Positions 35,535 through 45,303 of a stretch of 64,000 bases of DNA are shown in pieces. The position numbers and the translations under genes were made by a program. Numbering within the stretch: position 1 is the stretch's first letter; each line of letters begins with the position of its first letter. The notes beneath the pieces were generated by a model, which saw nothing but the letters and a program-made list of their open reading frames with translations, was not told the origin of the DNA and searched no databases. This stretch comes from CBDDLJ01 sp965230635 (GTDB lineage Bacteria > Pseudomonadota > Gammaproteobacteria > UBA1113): the NCBI GenBank assembly GCA_965230635.1, contig CBDDLJ010000009.1:271132-335131 (forward strand), read 5' to 3'.

Positions 35535-36803
35535 TTAACCAAGACATCCGCACATTGAGTAGCGCGAAGCTGTATCATTTTGCTTGAGTTCAGCTGTTAT
35601 CCCAAATCCTCCACTAACTAATTTAGCGATAAATTTGGTTGTATGCGTGTCAGTTTTAGCAACATTTTGTGATAGACCAAAGAAGCTAGGGTGAAGTTTA
35701 TTTTCTGCTAAGTGTACGGTAGTAAGGTAATAAGGTGTTTTATCTATTTGTGCTTTTATTTTTTGAGTTGTTTTACTTGAACGTACACCTGCTTTGATAG
35801 GATCGTAGATTATTCTATATTTTTTATATTCAGGTGCTGATTTCTTGCCAGTGTTAGATGACAGTGTATCTTTATTAACAGGAATCAATTTTTTATATTG
35901 ATATGTGTTTGTATAGTATCCATCGCGCAAAAGACTGTATACACTACTGAATTTAAAGGATTGTAGAAAACTGAAGTCATTAATTTTTTTGTGGTCATCT
36001 TTAAAAAATGCAACTTTAATTGTATCAAGTACTTCATTTATAGTACTCTTTTTATTGGTATTTAATTCAACTGTTTTTTCTAGAAGCATAATAGCTCTAT
36101 CAATAACAGGGATATCTCTTTCTATGAGCAATGGTTCTAGGCTAAGAAGTAATTGATGAATATTATTATGGCTACGGTGAGAATAAGTAGGAACAGGGTG
36201 TTTCTTAACATAGTTACATAGCTGGATTATTATTTTTAGTGTTAGTTCAATAAATTTTTCTTCACAGTTTAAATTTTTAAAGTATTGATATTCGCTTCTT
36301 TGTGTTAAGCATAAATCTAAAATTTTTTTTGCTATACTATAATTTGGTTCATACTCTTTGTTTTCTTCTTTTGGCGTTTTGCTCTGAGCTAATACTATAG
36401 CCCTTAATATGTTAAGTTGATAGGAATAGATTCCTCGAATGTCTTGTGGATTGAACGTTTTGCCATGTTGATCGGATATTTTTTCATTCTGAAAAAATAT
36501 CTCTCTGTATTTTCCTCGCTCAGTCGTTAAGTTCATAAATCCAGTTATAATACTACCAAGTTGGTTTTCTTGTTTTGCTGTCAGCAATGGTGGGTATTTC
36601 TCTTGTGCTTGTGTGACAATATTTATAGTGAATTCTATGCTGTGCTCTTTACCAAGTTTGTAAGCATAATTTTTTATCATTAAATTTAAATTATTAATGC
36701 TGGTTATGAATAAAAGGTCGTCAAAAGGTTCTCTTTTTAGCATGCTAGTAACTTGCTGCCAATCAGAGTAAATCCTTTTTAGTAAGACGCTTTGTTCCGG
36801 CAT
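35535..36803 (-). CDS. Protein of unknown function, possible effector
   Basis: The start was placed at the ATG with an AGGCG site close upstream (422 residues); a TTG start would add 21 residues including a hydrophobic run. The protein is helical and Lys/Asn-rich with no recognised domain. The C-terminus SRYSMCGCLG puts two cysteines within the last five residues, reminiscent of lipid-modified tails but not a canonical CaaX box. Single gene in an accessory pocket after the HvfA-like gene. Confidence 0.65.
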   Translation of the reverse strand: MPEQSVLLKRIYSDWQQVTSMLKREPFDDLLFITSINNLNLMIKNYAYKLGKEHSIEFTINIVTQAQEKYPPLLTAKQENQLGSIITGFMNLTTERGKYREIFFQNEKISDQHGKTFNPQDIRGIYSYQLNILRAIVLAQSKTPKEENKEYEPNYSIAKKILDLCLTQRSEYQYFKNLNCEEKFIELTLKIIIQLCNYVKKHPVPTYSHRSHNNIHQLLLSLEPLLIERDIPVIDRAIMLLEKTVELNTNKKSTINEVLDTIKVAFFKDDHKKINDFSFLQSFKFSSVYSLLRDGYYTNTYQYKKLIPVNKDTLSSNTGKKSAPEYKKYRIIYDPIKAGVRSSKTTQKIKAQIDKTPYYLTTVHLAENKLHPSFFGLSQNVAKTDTHTTKFIAKLVSGGFGITAELKQNDTASRYSMCGCLG

Positions 36804-37198
36804 TGTTCGCCTATATTTCTTTCTGTGAAGCTTCCGAAAGTATAGTAAAAAATTAATAATTTGCAATATAAATTTTGCAGTAAATTTAGAAAAATGCTGG
36901 ATTTTATTGCTGGTTTTCTACTTTTTGCACTATTTGTTTGCTAATGGTATGAGAAATGGTCTGTATGACCAAAATAAGTTTTTTGTAACGTTTCAGTCAT
37001 TTTCTTAGCGTGTCTATTTTAAGTCAATTTTACGGCAGAATAGGATTCAAAAATGTTCATGCTGCCATTACCTTCAGCGCTTTTTTTTTATCAATTTTTG
37101 TGGTGGTCTTGACTCAAACAGAAACATTCGTTATTAATTCTCACTATGATGAATCGCAGTGTTTTTTTACTACAGTTATCTCTTAATGTTCTCTAAAT
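36804..37198. other. Intergenic region, no gene seen
   Basis: Nearly 400 bp between two divergent genes. AT-rich, with no recognisable RNA gene, operator or hairpin. Confidence 0.5.
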
Positions 37199-37846
37199 AT
37201 GATGAAAGAAAAACAATTACCTCGTGATTTTTTTGCAAAGGATGCGGCACAAGTTGCCGTCAATTTGCTAGGAAAAGTGCTACGTGTGTATTATCAACAC
37301 CATTGGCTTGCAGCAAAAATTATTGAAACAGAAGCTTATTATATTCATGAAAAAGGAAGCCATGCATCACTAGGATATACAGAGAAACGTAAGGCGTTAT
37401 TTATGCCACCTGGGACCATCTATATGTATTATGCACGTGGAGGCGATTCGCTTAATTTTAGTTGTCTTGGCGCTGGCAATGCTGTGTTGATAAAGTCTGC
37501 CATTCCCTATGTAGATACTGAAGTACTTGCTATTATGCAAGCATTAAATCCTATTAAAAATACACGTAAAATGCGTTGTATTGATCGTTTATGCTCAGGG
37601 CAAACACTACTTTGTAAATCATTAAATTTGAAAGTAAAAGAGTGGGATCAAAAACAATTAACTGATACATTTAATTGCGTGGATATTGGATATACACCTA
37701 AGATTATTGTAAAAACAACCCGGTTAGGTATACCTATTGGTAGAGATGAACATTTACCGTTACGTTTTATTGATAAACATTATTTAAAGCATTGTACAAA
37801 AAAGCCAATGAAGCGTGATTTAGTTGAGGAAATTGACTTACTCTAA
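37199..37846 (+). CDS. DNA-3-methyladenine glycosylase (AAG/Mpg family)
   Basis: Excises alkylated purines from DNA. A 215-residue protein of the AAG fold: LLGKVLRVYY, the catalytic Glu in KIIETEAYY, the following SHASLGYTEKRKALFMPPGTIYMY block and the LNFSC segment. Length is typical. The start codon is ATGATG with no clear ribosome site, so the first residues are uncertain. Monocistronic, 129 bp before metN. Confidence 0.9.
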   Translation: MMKEKQLPRDFFAKDAAQVAVNLLGKVLRVYYQHHWLAAKIIETEAYYIHEKGSHASLGYTEKRKALFMPPGTIYMYYARGGDSLNFSCLGAGNAVLIKSAIPYVDTEVLAIMQALNPIKNTRKMRCIDRLCSGQTLLCKSLNLKVKEWDQKQLTDTFNCVDIGYTPKIIVKTTRLGIPIGRDEHLPLRFIDKHYLKHCTKKPMKRDLVEEIDLL

Positions 37847-37975
37847 AGAAGTTTGTTAACATGAGAAATAGATTATCGCCGATTTGATCGTCAGCTTGCT
37901 GGGTGAAAGAAGTGTAGCTAAAGCGCGGCCATGCTGTCGACTAGCCTAACCACTATTGAGAAGCCCGATCGATAA

Positions 37976-39034
37976 ATGGAACAATGTGTGATTAGAATAG
38001 AGCGTATTAATAAATATTATTCATCCCCGCAAGGGAGTTTGCATGCACTCAGAGATATTGACATTAACGTCAAGTCAGGTGAAATCTATGGCATTATTGG
38101 CCATAGTGGTGCAGGTAAAAGTTCATTATTGCATTGTATTAATTTATTAGAGCAACCCAGCGATGGTAAAGTATGGTTTAATGATATTGAATTGACGGCA
38201 TTGCAAGCAAGTGAATTACGCCAGCAGCGCCAGCAAATGGGCATGATTTTTCAGCATTTTAACTTATTGTCGCGCAGTACAGTTTATGAGAATGTTGCTT
38301 TTCCTTTAAAGTTACAACATTATTCTCGACAAGAAATAAGTAACCGAGTTATGCCTTTGCTAGCGTTAACCAGCATGATAGATAAAAAAGACGCTTATCC
38401 TGCTCAATTAAGTGGTGGTCAGAAGCAACGAGTGGCAATTGCTAGGGCATTGGCAAATGAGCCAAAATTATTACTTTGTGATGAGGCAACATCCGCTTTA
38501 GATCCAGAAACAACGCGTTCAGTTCTACAGTTATTGTTAAAAATCAATCAACAACTGGGATTAACCATCATATTGATTTCTCATGAGATGGAAGTAGTTA
38601 AAATGATATGTGATCGGGTTGCCTTGATTGAGCAAGGGGAAATAGTTCGTGAAGAGAAAACCATCGATTTTTTTGTCAAATCGCATGCAGGAAAATCCAT
38701 GCAATTTCTTAATTCGTACCTTGAGCAAACGTTGCCGGCCATTTTAAAAGAAAACTTAAAAAAAAGTTGGCAGTCAGATTCAAAGCCAGTATTACGTATT
38801 TATTTTTATGGTGAGTCAGCCAAGCAACCTTTGATCGCCGATATGATTAAAAATTTAGGCGTAGATATTAACATTATTCAAGGCACAATAGAATATATTA
38901 AAGAAAATCCTATGGGCCAGATGGTGGTATCCATTGGCCAGCGAGGTAACACAATCAGTGAACAGCAATTACAAAAAGTAATAGCTCACATTCATAAGCA
39001 AGGTTTATATAGCGAGGTTATTGGCTATGTATGA
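37976..39034 (+). CDS. metN: Methionine ABC transporter ATP-binding protein
   Basis: ATPase of the D/L-methionine importer. A 352-residue protein: Walker A GHSGAGKS, Q-loop IFQHFNLLSR, signature LSGGQKQRVAIARAL, Walker B LLLCDEATSALD and switch His in LISHEME. The C-terminal NIL/ACT-like domain (about 265-345) senses methionine in the family. It overlaps metI by 8 bp. No SAM or Met riboswitch recognised upstream. Confidence 0.95.
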   Translation: MEQCVIRIERINKYYSSPQGSLHALRDIDINVKSGEIYGIIGHSGAGKSSLLHCINLLEQPSDGKVWFNDIELTALQASELRQQRQQMGMIFQHFNLLSRSTVYENVAFPLKLQHYSRQEISNRVMPLLALTSMIDKKDAYPAQLSGGQKQRVAIARALANEPKLLLCDEATSALDPETTRSVLQLLLKINQQLGLTIILISHEMEVVKMICDRVALIEQGEIVREEKTIDFFVKSHAGKSMQFLNSYLEQTLPAILKENLKKSWQSDSKPVLRIYFYGESAKQPLIADMIKNLGVDINIIQGTIEYIKENPMGQMVVSIGQRGNTISEQQLQKVIAHIHKQGLYSEVIGYV

Positions 39035-39683
39035 TGAAACGATCAAGATGTTAGTTAATGCATCATTAGAAACTATTCTGATGGTGTTTGCATCAGGGGT
39101 TATCGCTATTATGCTAGGGCTGCCGCTGGGCGTGTTATTGTTTGTCACAAAGAAAGGCGGTATTTATGCAAAGCCACAATTTAGCCATATTCTTTCAATG
39201 ATTATCAATGCATGGCGCTCGTTACCTTTTATTATTTTGTTAATTGCGATTATTCCATTTACTCGCCTTATTGTCGGTACTTCAATTGGCACGATAGCGT
39301 CTATAGTTCCATTAGCAATAGCAGCAACACCTTTTATTGCCCGCCTGGCAGAAAATACTTTTCAAGAAATACCTGATGGGTTATTTGAAGCAGGGCGTGC
39401 TATGGGTGCCGATACAAAACAAATAATATGGCGAATTTTACTACCTGAGAGTTTGCCAGGGCTTATTAATGCCGTCACACTTACTTTTGTTACTTTGGTG
39501 GGTTATTCAGCTATGGCAGGTGTTGTTGGTGGTGGAGGACTCGGTGATTTGGCAATTCAATATGGCTATAATCGGTTTGATGCAACAATCATGCTGTTAA
39601 CAATTATTATCTTGATTGTGTTGGTTCAAGTGTTGCAGTCTATTGGCAACTTTATTGAAGATTGCTGTCGGAGGAAAATATGA
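39027..39683 (+). CDS. metI: Methionine ABC transporter permease
   Basis: A 218-residue inner-membrane permease with five predicted helices and the EAA loop (EAGRAMGADTKQIIWRILLPE). The WRSLPFIILLIAIIPFTR segment is typical of MetI. The start was chosen at ATG 39027, with AGCGAGG 9 nt upstream; it overlaps metN by 8 bp and metQ by 4 bp. Confidence 0.95.
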   Translation: MYDETIKMLVNASLETILMVFASGVIAIMLGLPLGVLLFVTKKGGIYAKPQFSHILSMIINAWRSLPFIILLIAIIPFTRLIVGTSIGTIASIVPLAIAATPFIARLAENTFQEIPDGLFEAGRAMGADTKQIIWRILLPESLPGLINAVTLTFVTLVGYSAMAGVVGGGGLGDLAIQYGYNRFDATIMLLTIIILIVLVQVLQSIGNFIEDCCRRKI

Positions 39684-40477
39684 AAAAATGGTTGTCACTT
39701 TTGTTTTGTTTGTTTTCATTGTTTGCTTGTTCTCTTCAGCAAAAGGAAAGTAGTGAAGATACAGTCAAGGTTGGAACAATATCTGGGCCAGAAACAGAGT
39801 TAATTGAAGTAGCAAAGCAAGTTGCTAAAGATAAATATAATCTGACTATTGAAATTATACCTTTTAGTGATTATGCAATTCCTAATATTGCACTTGCTGA
39901 AGGCAGTATTGATGCTAATATATTTCAACATTTACCTTATTTAAAGGTTGTTATAAATACGCGGCATTATGATTTAACACCAGTTGCTAAAACGTTTATT
40001 TATCCGATGGGTGTCTATTCCAAACAGTATAAAAATATTGATGACTTGCCCGAACAAGCAAGCATTGCGATTCCGAATGATCCTAGTAATGAAGCGCGAG
40101 CACTATTGCTTTTACAAAAAGCTGGCTTGTTAACATTAAAAGATCGAACCGATAAGTTGTATACCGTTAATGATATTATAACTAATCGAAAAAAAATACA
40201 GATAAAAACGTTAGCCGCGGCACAGTTAGCTCGAGTTATGCCAGATGTTGACGCGGTGGTTATTAATACCAACTATGCGGTGCCTGCCGGACTACGACCA
40301 TTGCGTGATGCCATATATATTGAAGATAAAGATTCTGATTATGCTAATCTGATTGTTGTTAGAGCTGAAGATATAAATAAACCAAAGATCACACAACTTA
40401 TTGCTGCAGTACAATCTGATGAAGTGAAACAAGCAGCGAATAAAATTTTTACCGGGCAAGCGATTGCTGCATGGTGA
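39680..40477 (+). CDS. metQ: Methionine-binding lipoprotein
   Basis: A 265-residue substrate-binding lipoprotein of the NlpA/MetQ family. The signal peptide ends in lipobox LFAC with Cys17. Seen are the binding-domain strings KVGTISGPETELIEVAKQVA, DANIFQHLPYL and AIPNDPSNEARALLLLQKAG, which are diagnostic. The ATG follows a GAGGA site and overlaps the metI stop (ATGA). Confidence 0.95.
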   Translation: MKKWLSLLFCLFSLFACSLQQKESSEDTVKVGTISGPETELIEVAKQVAKDKYNLTIEIIPFSDYAIPNIALAEGSIDANIFQHLPYLKVVINTRHYDLTPVAKTFIYPMGVYSKQYKNIDDLPEQASIAIPNDPSNEARALLLLQKAGLLTLKDRTDKLYTVNDIITNRKKIQIKTLAAAQLARVMPDVDAVVINTNYAVPAGLRPLRDAIYIEDKDSDYANLIVVRAEDINKPKITQLIAAVQSDEVKQAANKIFTGQAIAAW

Positions 40478-40501
40478 TGTTTGTGGTGATAAGTAATCTT
40501 G

Positions 40502-40799
40502 TTAGAGACATTCTGAGAACGCAACGGGATAGTGACGATTTATCAATGCATTGTGCGCTTCGTCTGTTGGTGCAGTAAACAGATTATACAGGTTCAATAA
40601 AAAAAGTTGCTTTTTGTTGTGCGTCAAGCTTGCACTCAGTATTTTTTTGTTGCAATGATTGCGTTGATTGGATATTTGTATCCAATGGCTGACAAATTTC
40701 AGCTGTGTGTTGGCGGAACTTATTTTCTGCATAAATTATCGGGTTGTGTTGGTGAATTTTTTTCATGTGTTCTTTATTACCATTAATATCGTTAATCAA
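40502..40799 (-). pseudogene. Possible small frameshifted gene at an A7/T7 tract
   Basis: Two overlapping minus-strand frames join into one plausible protein if one shift occurs in the 7-nt homopolymer at 40599-40605. The first part contains MKKIHQHNPIIYAENKFRQH and is Gln/Asn-rich. The second continues LLNLYNLFTAPTDEAHNALI to the TAG near 40502. No family recognised and no clear ribosome site, so this may be chance or debris. Confidence 0.25.
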
Positions 40800-40845
40800 A
40801 AGTGTCAGTTACATTCTAATAAATAGCTGCTTGAGATAATTCAGT

Positions 40846-41553
40846 CTAGCAGGTATTTTCAATTTTGCTGAGATTTTCTGTGTTAATTTTAATCGATTTA
40901 ACTAACCACTTTGAAAAATCAAGAATTTCTTTTTCACAAATAATATGTTCCATAGGGTAAGTATTCCATTCTGGTTGAAAATGTTGCTCTTGTAATAAAC
41001 TGCAACATGTTTCTCCTATGTGTAGAGGCAATAAGATGTCATGAGTTCCATGCGCTAAAAATAACGGGATATTCCTTTGCTGCAAATTTTTATCAGTGAA
41101 AAGATAATTTGCAATGGGTAGGTAGGTTGATAATCCAAAAATACCTGCCAATGGTTGTGGATAACGCAGGCCAGTGAATAATGCTAAAGCACCGCCTTGC
41201 GAGAAGCCACCAAGAAAAATATTAGTTGAAGCAATACCTTGATTAATTTGTTCTTCGATAATGGTTTGTATTAATTTTTCTGAGGCTAATATGCCTGCCT
41301 GATCTTCTAATCCATTTTTTTCTAATGACAGAATGTCGTACCAAGCTGGCATAAGCGCATGATTATTAATTGTCACGGGTTTTAGAGGGGCGCAAGGAAA
41401 AATATAACGAATCGGCATATTACTTGGAATATTGAGTGTAGGGATAATCGGTTCAAAGTCATGACCATCTGCACCTAAGCCGTGTAGCCAAATAATAACC
41501 CACTTTGCAGCGATGTCGGGTTCATGTACAATTGTATTCATTTTTTCAGGCAT
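40846..41553 (-). CDS. Carboxylesterase/phospholipase-type alpha/beta hydrolase
   Basis: A serine hydrolase of the carboxylesterase-2/acyl-protein-thioesterase-like family. It has the N-terminal IIWLHGLGADGHDFEPI oxyanion segment, nucleophile elbow GGFSQGGALA and later Asp (AHGTHDILLP) and His (PMEHIICEKE). The start was set at ATG 41553 with a TGAGG site upstream (235 residues); a GTG 11 codons earlier is possible. Probably cytosolic. Divergent from lptM. Confidence 0.88.
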   Translation of the reverse strand: MPEKMNTIVHEPDIAAKWVIIWLHGLGADGHDFEPIIPTLNIPSNMPIRYIFPCAPLKPVTINNHALMPAWYDILSLEKNGLEDQAGILASEKLIQTIIEEQINQGIASTNIFLGGFSQGGALALFTGLRYPQPLAGIFGLSTYLPIANYLFTDKNLQQRNIPLFLAHGTHDILLPLHIGETCCSLLQEQHFQPEWNTYPMEHIICEKEILDFSKWLVKSIKINTENLSKIENTC

Positions 41554-41625
41554 TGTTTGGTTATCCTCAATGATTTGGTTTTGCACAGCGATAAGTGCAT
41601 TGTTTACAGTTTAGGTATTCATAGT

Positions 41626-41739
41626 ATGAAAATAATTTTGGTTATGATCGCAATCGTATTTTTCCTGTTTGCCAGTGCTTGCGGGCAAAAAGGCGCACTT
41701 TATTTGCCTGCGCCTCATTCTCCAGAACAACAGGATTAA
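41626..41739 (+). CDS. lptM: LptM/YifL-type small outer-membrane lipoprotein
   Basis: A 37-residue lipoprotein with lipobox ASAC (Cys19) followed by the family signature GQKGALYLP. LptM helps maturation of the LptDE lipopolysaccharide translocon. In many gammaproteobacteria lptM precedes lysA/dapF; here two minus-strand genes (cyclophilin and M50 protease) lie between it and lysA. The gene is short and its 3' end overlaps the cyclophilin stop by 4 bp. Confidence 0.88.
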   Translation: MKIILVMIAIVFFLFASACGQKGALYLPAPHSPEQQD

Positions 41740-42245
41740 GAAGATTGCACGCTTTCAGTAATCGTTGCTTTTTCAATAATCACTGGCGACACTGGCACAT
41801 CTTGGTGGCCTTGTTTTGATGTTGTAGATGATTGTTTAATTTTATCAACAATGTCCATGCCATCAACAACTTTAGCAAAAACACAATATCCCCACTGTTG
41901 AGGTGTTTTCCCAGAGAAATTTAAAAAATCATTGTCAACAACATTAATAAAAAATTGCGCCGTTGCAGAATGAGGATCGTTAGTTCTTGCCATTGCAACA
42001 GTACCACGCGTATTGGGTTGAGCATTTTCAGCTTCATTTTCTATCGGGAAAAACGGTTCTTTTTGTTCCATTTCTGAGGTAAATCCGCCACCTTGGATCA
42101 TGAAGTTATCAATAACACGATGAAAAATAGTACCATCATAAAACCCTGTTTCTACATATTGCAAAAAATTTTTTGCTGTAGCCGGTGTGTTTTCAGTGTC
42201 TAATTCAAGGTGAATATCACCAAAGTTTGTGTGTAGAGTTATCAT
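41736..42245 (-). CDS. ppiB: Peptidyl-prolyl cis-trans isomerase, cyclophilin type
   Basis: A 169-residue cytosolic cyclophilin without signal peptide. Active-site strings are FHRVIDNFMIQGGGFT (Arg, Phe and Gln), MARTNDPHSATAQFFINV and WGYCVFAKVVDGMD. The typical bacterial PpiB insertion is present. It lies 20 bp downstream of the M50 protease gene, probably in one transcript with it. Confidence 0.95.
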   Translation of the reverse strand: MITLHTNFGDIHLELDTENTPATAKNFLQYVETGFYDGTIFHRVIDNFMIQGGGFTSEMEQKEPFFPIENEAENAQPNTRGTVAMARTNDPHSATAQFFINVVDNDFLNFSGKTPQQWGYCVFAKVVDGMDIVDKIKQSSTTSKQGHQDVPVSPVIIEKATITESVQSS

Positions 42246-42265
42246 CGCGTCATTCCTATATAAAG

Positions 42266-42964
42266 TTAAAACATAATATCTAAATCAAAAAGATAAGTTA
42301 TCATATTGAGCAAAGCAATTATTGGAGGTTTAATAATAATGGATAACATTCCTGTTGCTAAAAATACGAATAAAATTAAAAAACCAATATTTTCAAGTTT
42401 ATTATAATAGTAAGCCTGTTTAGCAGATAAAAAGCTGGTTACAATACGACTGCCATCTAATGGCGGCAACGGAATTAAATTTAATACCATTAAAACAAGA
42501 TTGATGATAATACCTGCACTGCCCATAAAAATAAAAAGCTTAGCTAGCGTAAAGGCGTTGTTGTTTCCGAAAGTAGCATAGCCATTGCTACCAGCAAGCA
42601 TGCCGATTTTAACAATGCTTGCCCAAAACAATGCCATAAGAAAGTTAGACAAAGGGCCTGCTAAGGCAACTAATGCCATATCACGTTTCGGGTTACGTAG
42701 ATTTTGATAAGTAATAGGAACTGGTTTTGCCCAACCAAAAATGAAATTCACATGTGGAATGAGTAATAGCAAGCCAGGTACTAATAAGGTCCCCATGGGA
42801 TCAATATGCTTGATAGGGTTTATTGTTAGTCGGCCTAGTAATCGGGCAGTGGGATCGCCGAGTTTGTTGGCAACCCAGCCATGAGCTACTTCATGTAAAG
42901 TGATAGCAAAAATGACAGGAATGGCCCATATTAATATTTTTTGGACTAGGGATAATTCATACAT
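42266..42964 (-). CDS. Site-2 protease family (M50) membrane metalloprotease
   Basis: A polytopic zinc protease. Zinc motif HEVAH lies in the first helix (ITLHEVAHGWVANKLGD) and the distal Asp in NLIPLPPLDGSRIV. The FGWAKPVPI segment is characteristic of the short bacterial S2P group with no PDZ domain. The start was set at the ATG giving MYELSLVQKILIWA (232 residues), matching family N-termini; the frame is open to an ATG at 43054 that would add 30 residues. Confidence 0.88.
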   Translation of the reverse strand: MYELSLVQKILIWAIPVIFAITLHEVAHGWVANKLGDPTARLLGRLTINPIKHIDPMGTLLVPGLLLLIPHVNFIFGWAKPVPITYQNLRNPKRDMALVALAGPLSNFLMALFWASIVKIGMLAGSNGYATFGNNNAFTLAKLFIFMGSAGIIINLVLMVLNLIPLPPLDGSRIVTSFLSAKQAYYYNKLENIGFLILFVFLATGMLSIIIKPPIIALLNMITYLFDLDIMF

Positions 42965-43069
42965 GATAATTGTTAACAACCTTGCTAAAAACCAGGGCAG
43001 AAGTATTGCATGATTGGTAAATGATTGCAAAAATGATACATCCTTCATATACAACAGTTGAGAGTGACA

Positions 43070-44320
43070 GTGGATTATTTTAACTACAAAGAAGACAAAT
43101 TATATGCAGAGGAAGTCCCTATTGCTGATATTGTGGCAAAATATGGTACACCTTGTTATATTTATTCTCGGGCAACCATAGAGCGCCATTGGCATGCCTT
43201 TGATCATGGATTAGGTCAGCATCCGCATAAAATTTGTTACTCCGTGAAAGCCAACTCTAACTTAGCAGTATTGAATGTTATGGCCAAATTGGGATCAGGT
43301 TTTGATATTGTGTCAGTCGGTGAGCTAGAGCGTGTCATTGCAGCCGGTGGAGATGTGAGCAAAGTGGTTTTTTCCGGGGTAGCTAAGCAAGCGCATGAAA
43401 TCCGTCGCGCATTGTCAGTAAAAATTCACTGTTTTAATGTCGAGTCTAGGGATGAATTGCAACTGATTGAACGTATTGCCAGTGAGATGTGTACCATTGC
43501 GCCTATTTCCATTCGTGTGAATCCTGATGTTGATGCATTAACACATCCTTATATTGCCACCGGGTTGAAAGAGAATAAATTTGGGGTGGATGTTAACACT
43601 GCAATTGACTTGTATAAGCAAGCATCTGTTTCGCCCCATATGGAGATTCTAGGTATTGACTGTCATATTGGCTCTCAATTAACCGAGTTGGCACCGTTTT
43701 TAGATGCATTAGATGAATTATTCAAAATCGTTGATCAATTAAAGGAAATGGGTATAGAAATCAAGCATCTTGATTTAGGTGGCGGTTTGGGGGTGCGCTA
43801 TGATCAAGAAACACCACCTGAACCAGCAGAACAAGCCTCGGCTTTGCTAAATCGTTTAGCGTCGCGTCAGCATGAAATTATTTTAGAGCCTGGACGAGCA
43901 ATTACAGCAAACGCCGGTATTTTAGTCAGCCAAGTGCAATTTATTAAACACTCGATAGATAAAAATTTTGCTATTGTCGATGCTGCTATGAATGATTTAA
44001 TTCGTCCTGCTTTGTATCAAGCATGGCAAAACATTATTCCAGTTCAACGCAGACAACAAGGTGAAATGAAAGCCTATGATATTGTTGGACCCATTTGTGA
44101 AACAGGTGATTTTTTAGGCAAAAATCGCCACTTAGTATTAGAAGCAGGTGATTTGTTAGCAGTACGTTCTGCTGGCGCTTATGGTTTTATCATGGGTTCA
44201 AATTATAACTCGCGCCCTAGGGCAGCAGAAGTCATGGTAGATGGCGATCAATATCATTTAGTCCGAGAGCGAGAAAAAATTACAGATTTATTCGCCGCTG
44301 AGCGAGTATTACCCGGTTAA
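43070..44320 (+). CDS. lysA: Diaminopimelate decarboxylase
   Basis: PLP enzyme making L-lysine from meso-diaminopimelate. PLP lysine lies in CYSVKANSNLAVL, the glycine loop in DLGGGLGVRYD and the catalytic Cys in GPICETGDFLG. The start is probably GTG 43070 (MDYFNYKED), with GAGAG just upstream; TTG 43058 and GTG 43064 are in-frame alternatives. dapF follows 18 bp later, the usual lysA-dapF pair. Confidence 0.95.
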   Translation: MDYFNYKEDKLYAEEVPIADIVAKYGTPCYIYSRATIERHWHAFDHGLGQHPHKICYSVKANSNLAVLNVMAKLGSGFDIVSVGELERVIAAGGDVSKVVFSGVAKQAHEIRRALSVKIHCFNVESRDELQLIERIASEMCTIAPISIRVNPDVDALTHPYIATGLKENKFGVDVNTAIDLYKQASVSPHMEILGIDCHIGSQLTELAPFLDALDELFKIVDQLKEMGIEIKHLDLGGGLGVRYDQETPPEPAEQASALLNRLASRQHEIILEPGRAITANAGILVSQVQFIKHSIDKNFAIVDAAMNDLIRPALYQAWQNIIPVQRRQQGEMKAYDIVGPICETGDFLGKNRHLVLEAGDLLAVRSAGAYGFIMGSNYNSRPRAAEVMVDGDQYHLVREREKITDLFAAERVLPG

Positions 44321-44338
44321 AATAGGTCGATGTAAACT

Positions 44339-45175
44339 ATGTCAACAATTCGTTTTGCTAAAATGCATGGCTTAGGTAATGATTTCGTCGTGATAGATGC
44401 GGTCAATCAAACCATTGATTTAAATCCCAGTCTCATATGTCATTGGGCTGATAGGCACCGAGGGATTGGTTTTGACCAATTATTACTCGTTGAGCCGTCA
44501 TCTTCCGCGTTGGCATTGTTTAAATATCGAATTTTTAACACCGATGGTTCAGAAGTTGAGCAGTGTGGTAATGGTGCGCGCTGTCTCGCCGCGTTTGCTC
44601 ACCGGTTTGGCTTAACACAACAGACAAGTTTTGCTGTAGAGACCAAAAATAATATTATTCAATTATCCATATTAGAAAATGGCTTAGTAAAAGTCGGTAT
44701 GGGACTGCCTATCTTTGAACCAAGGTGCATTCCGTTAACTGTCAATCAGCAACAAGATGTGTATTCATTGCCCATAGATAGTCAAACGATTGCCGTGACC
44801 GCCTTATCGATGGGCAACCCACATGCGGTTATATTTATCGATGATATAACACAGGCGCCTGTGGCTGAGTTGGGACGAAGGCTTAATCAATCTGGGTATT
44901 TTCCTGCTGGGGTTAATGTCGGTTTTGCAGAAATTATTGATCAGCACCAGATACGCTTACGTGTTTGGGAAAGAGGTGCTGGTGAAACAATGGCTTGTGG
45001 CAGTGGTGCATGTGCAGCGGCTGTAGCTGCCATAAAAATAGGAAAAGTGATCAATCCAGTGACTATTTTATTATCAGGTGGCAATTTAATTGTCTCCTGG
45101 GGCAACAATAACGAAACCGTATTCATGACAGGCCCTGCAACTTACGTCTACCAAGGTGAAATTCTAGTCACTTAA
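44339..45175 (+). CDS. dapF: Diaminopimelate epimerase
   Basis: Converts LL- to meso-diaminopimelate for lysine and peptidoglycan. A 278-residue protein with both catalytic cysteines: FNTDGSEVEQCGNGARC and GAGETMACGSGACAA. N-terminus FAKMHGLGNDFVVID is diagnostic. Operon with lysA; together they supply lysine from the wall precursor branch. Confidence 0.97.
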   Translation: MSTIRFAKMHGLGNDFVVIDAVNQTIDLNPSLICHWADRHRGIGFDQLLLVEPSSSALALFKYRIFNTDGSEVEQCGNGARCLAAFAHRFGLTQQTSFAVETKNNIIQLSILENGLVKVGMGLPIFEPRCIPLTVNQQQDVYSLPIDSQTIAVTALSMGNPHAVIFIDDITQAPVAELGRRLNQSGYFPAGVNVGFAEIIDQHQIRLRVWERGAGETMACGSGACAAAVAAIKIGKVINPVTILLSGGNLIVSWGNNNETVFMTGPATYVYQGEILVT

Positions 45176-45303
45176 ATTAGACTTTGCTTTTGGGATAAAT
45201 CTCTCATAGGCTTTGTATTTATTAAACAGTTGTACGCTTCATTCACCGCAGGTGCAAAAAGTGAGATATACTTAATAAATATTGTATAAATATTTTTGTT
45301 GTA

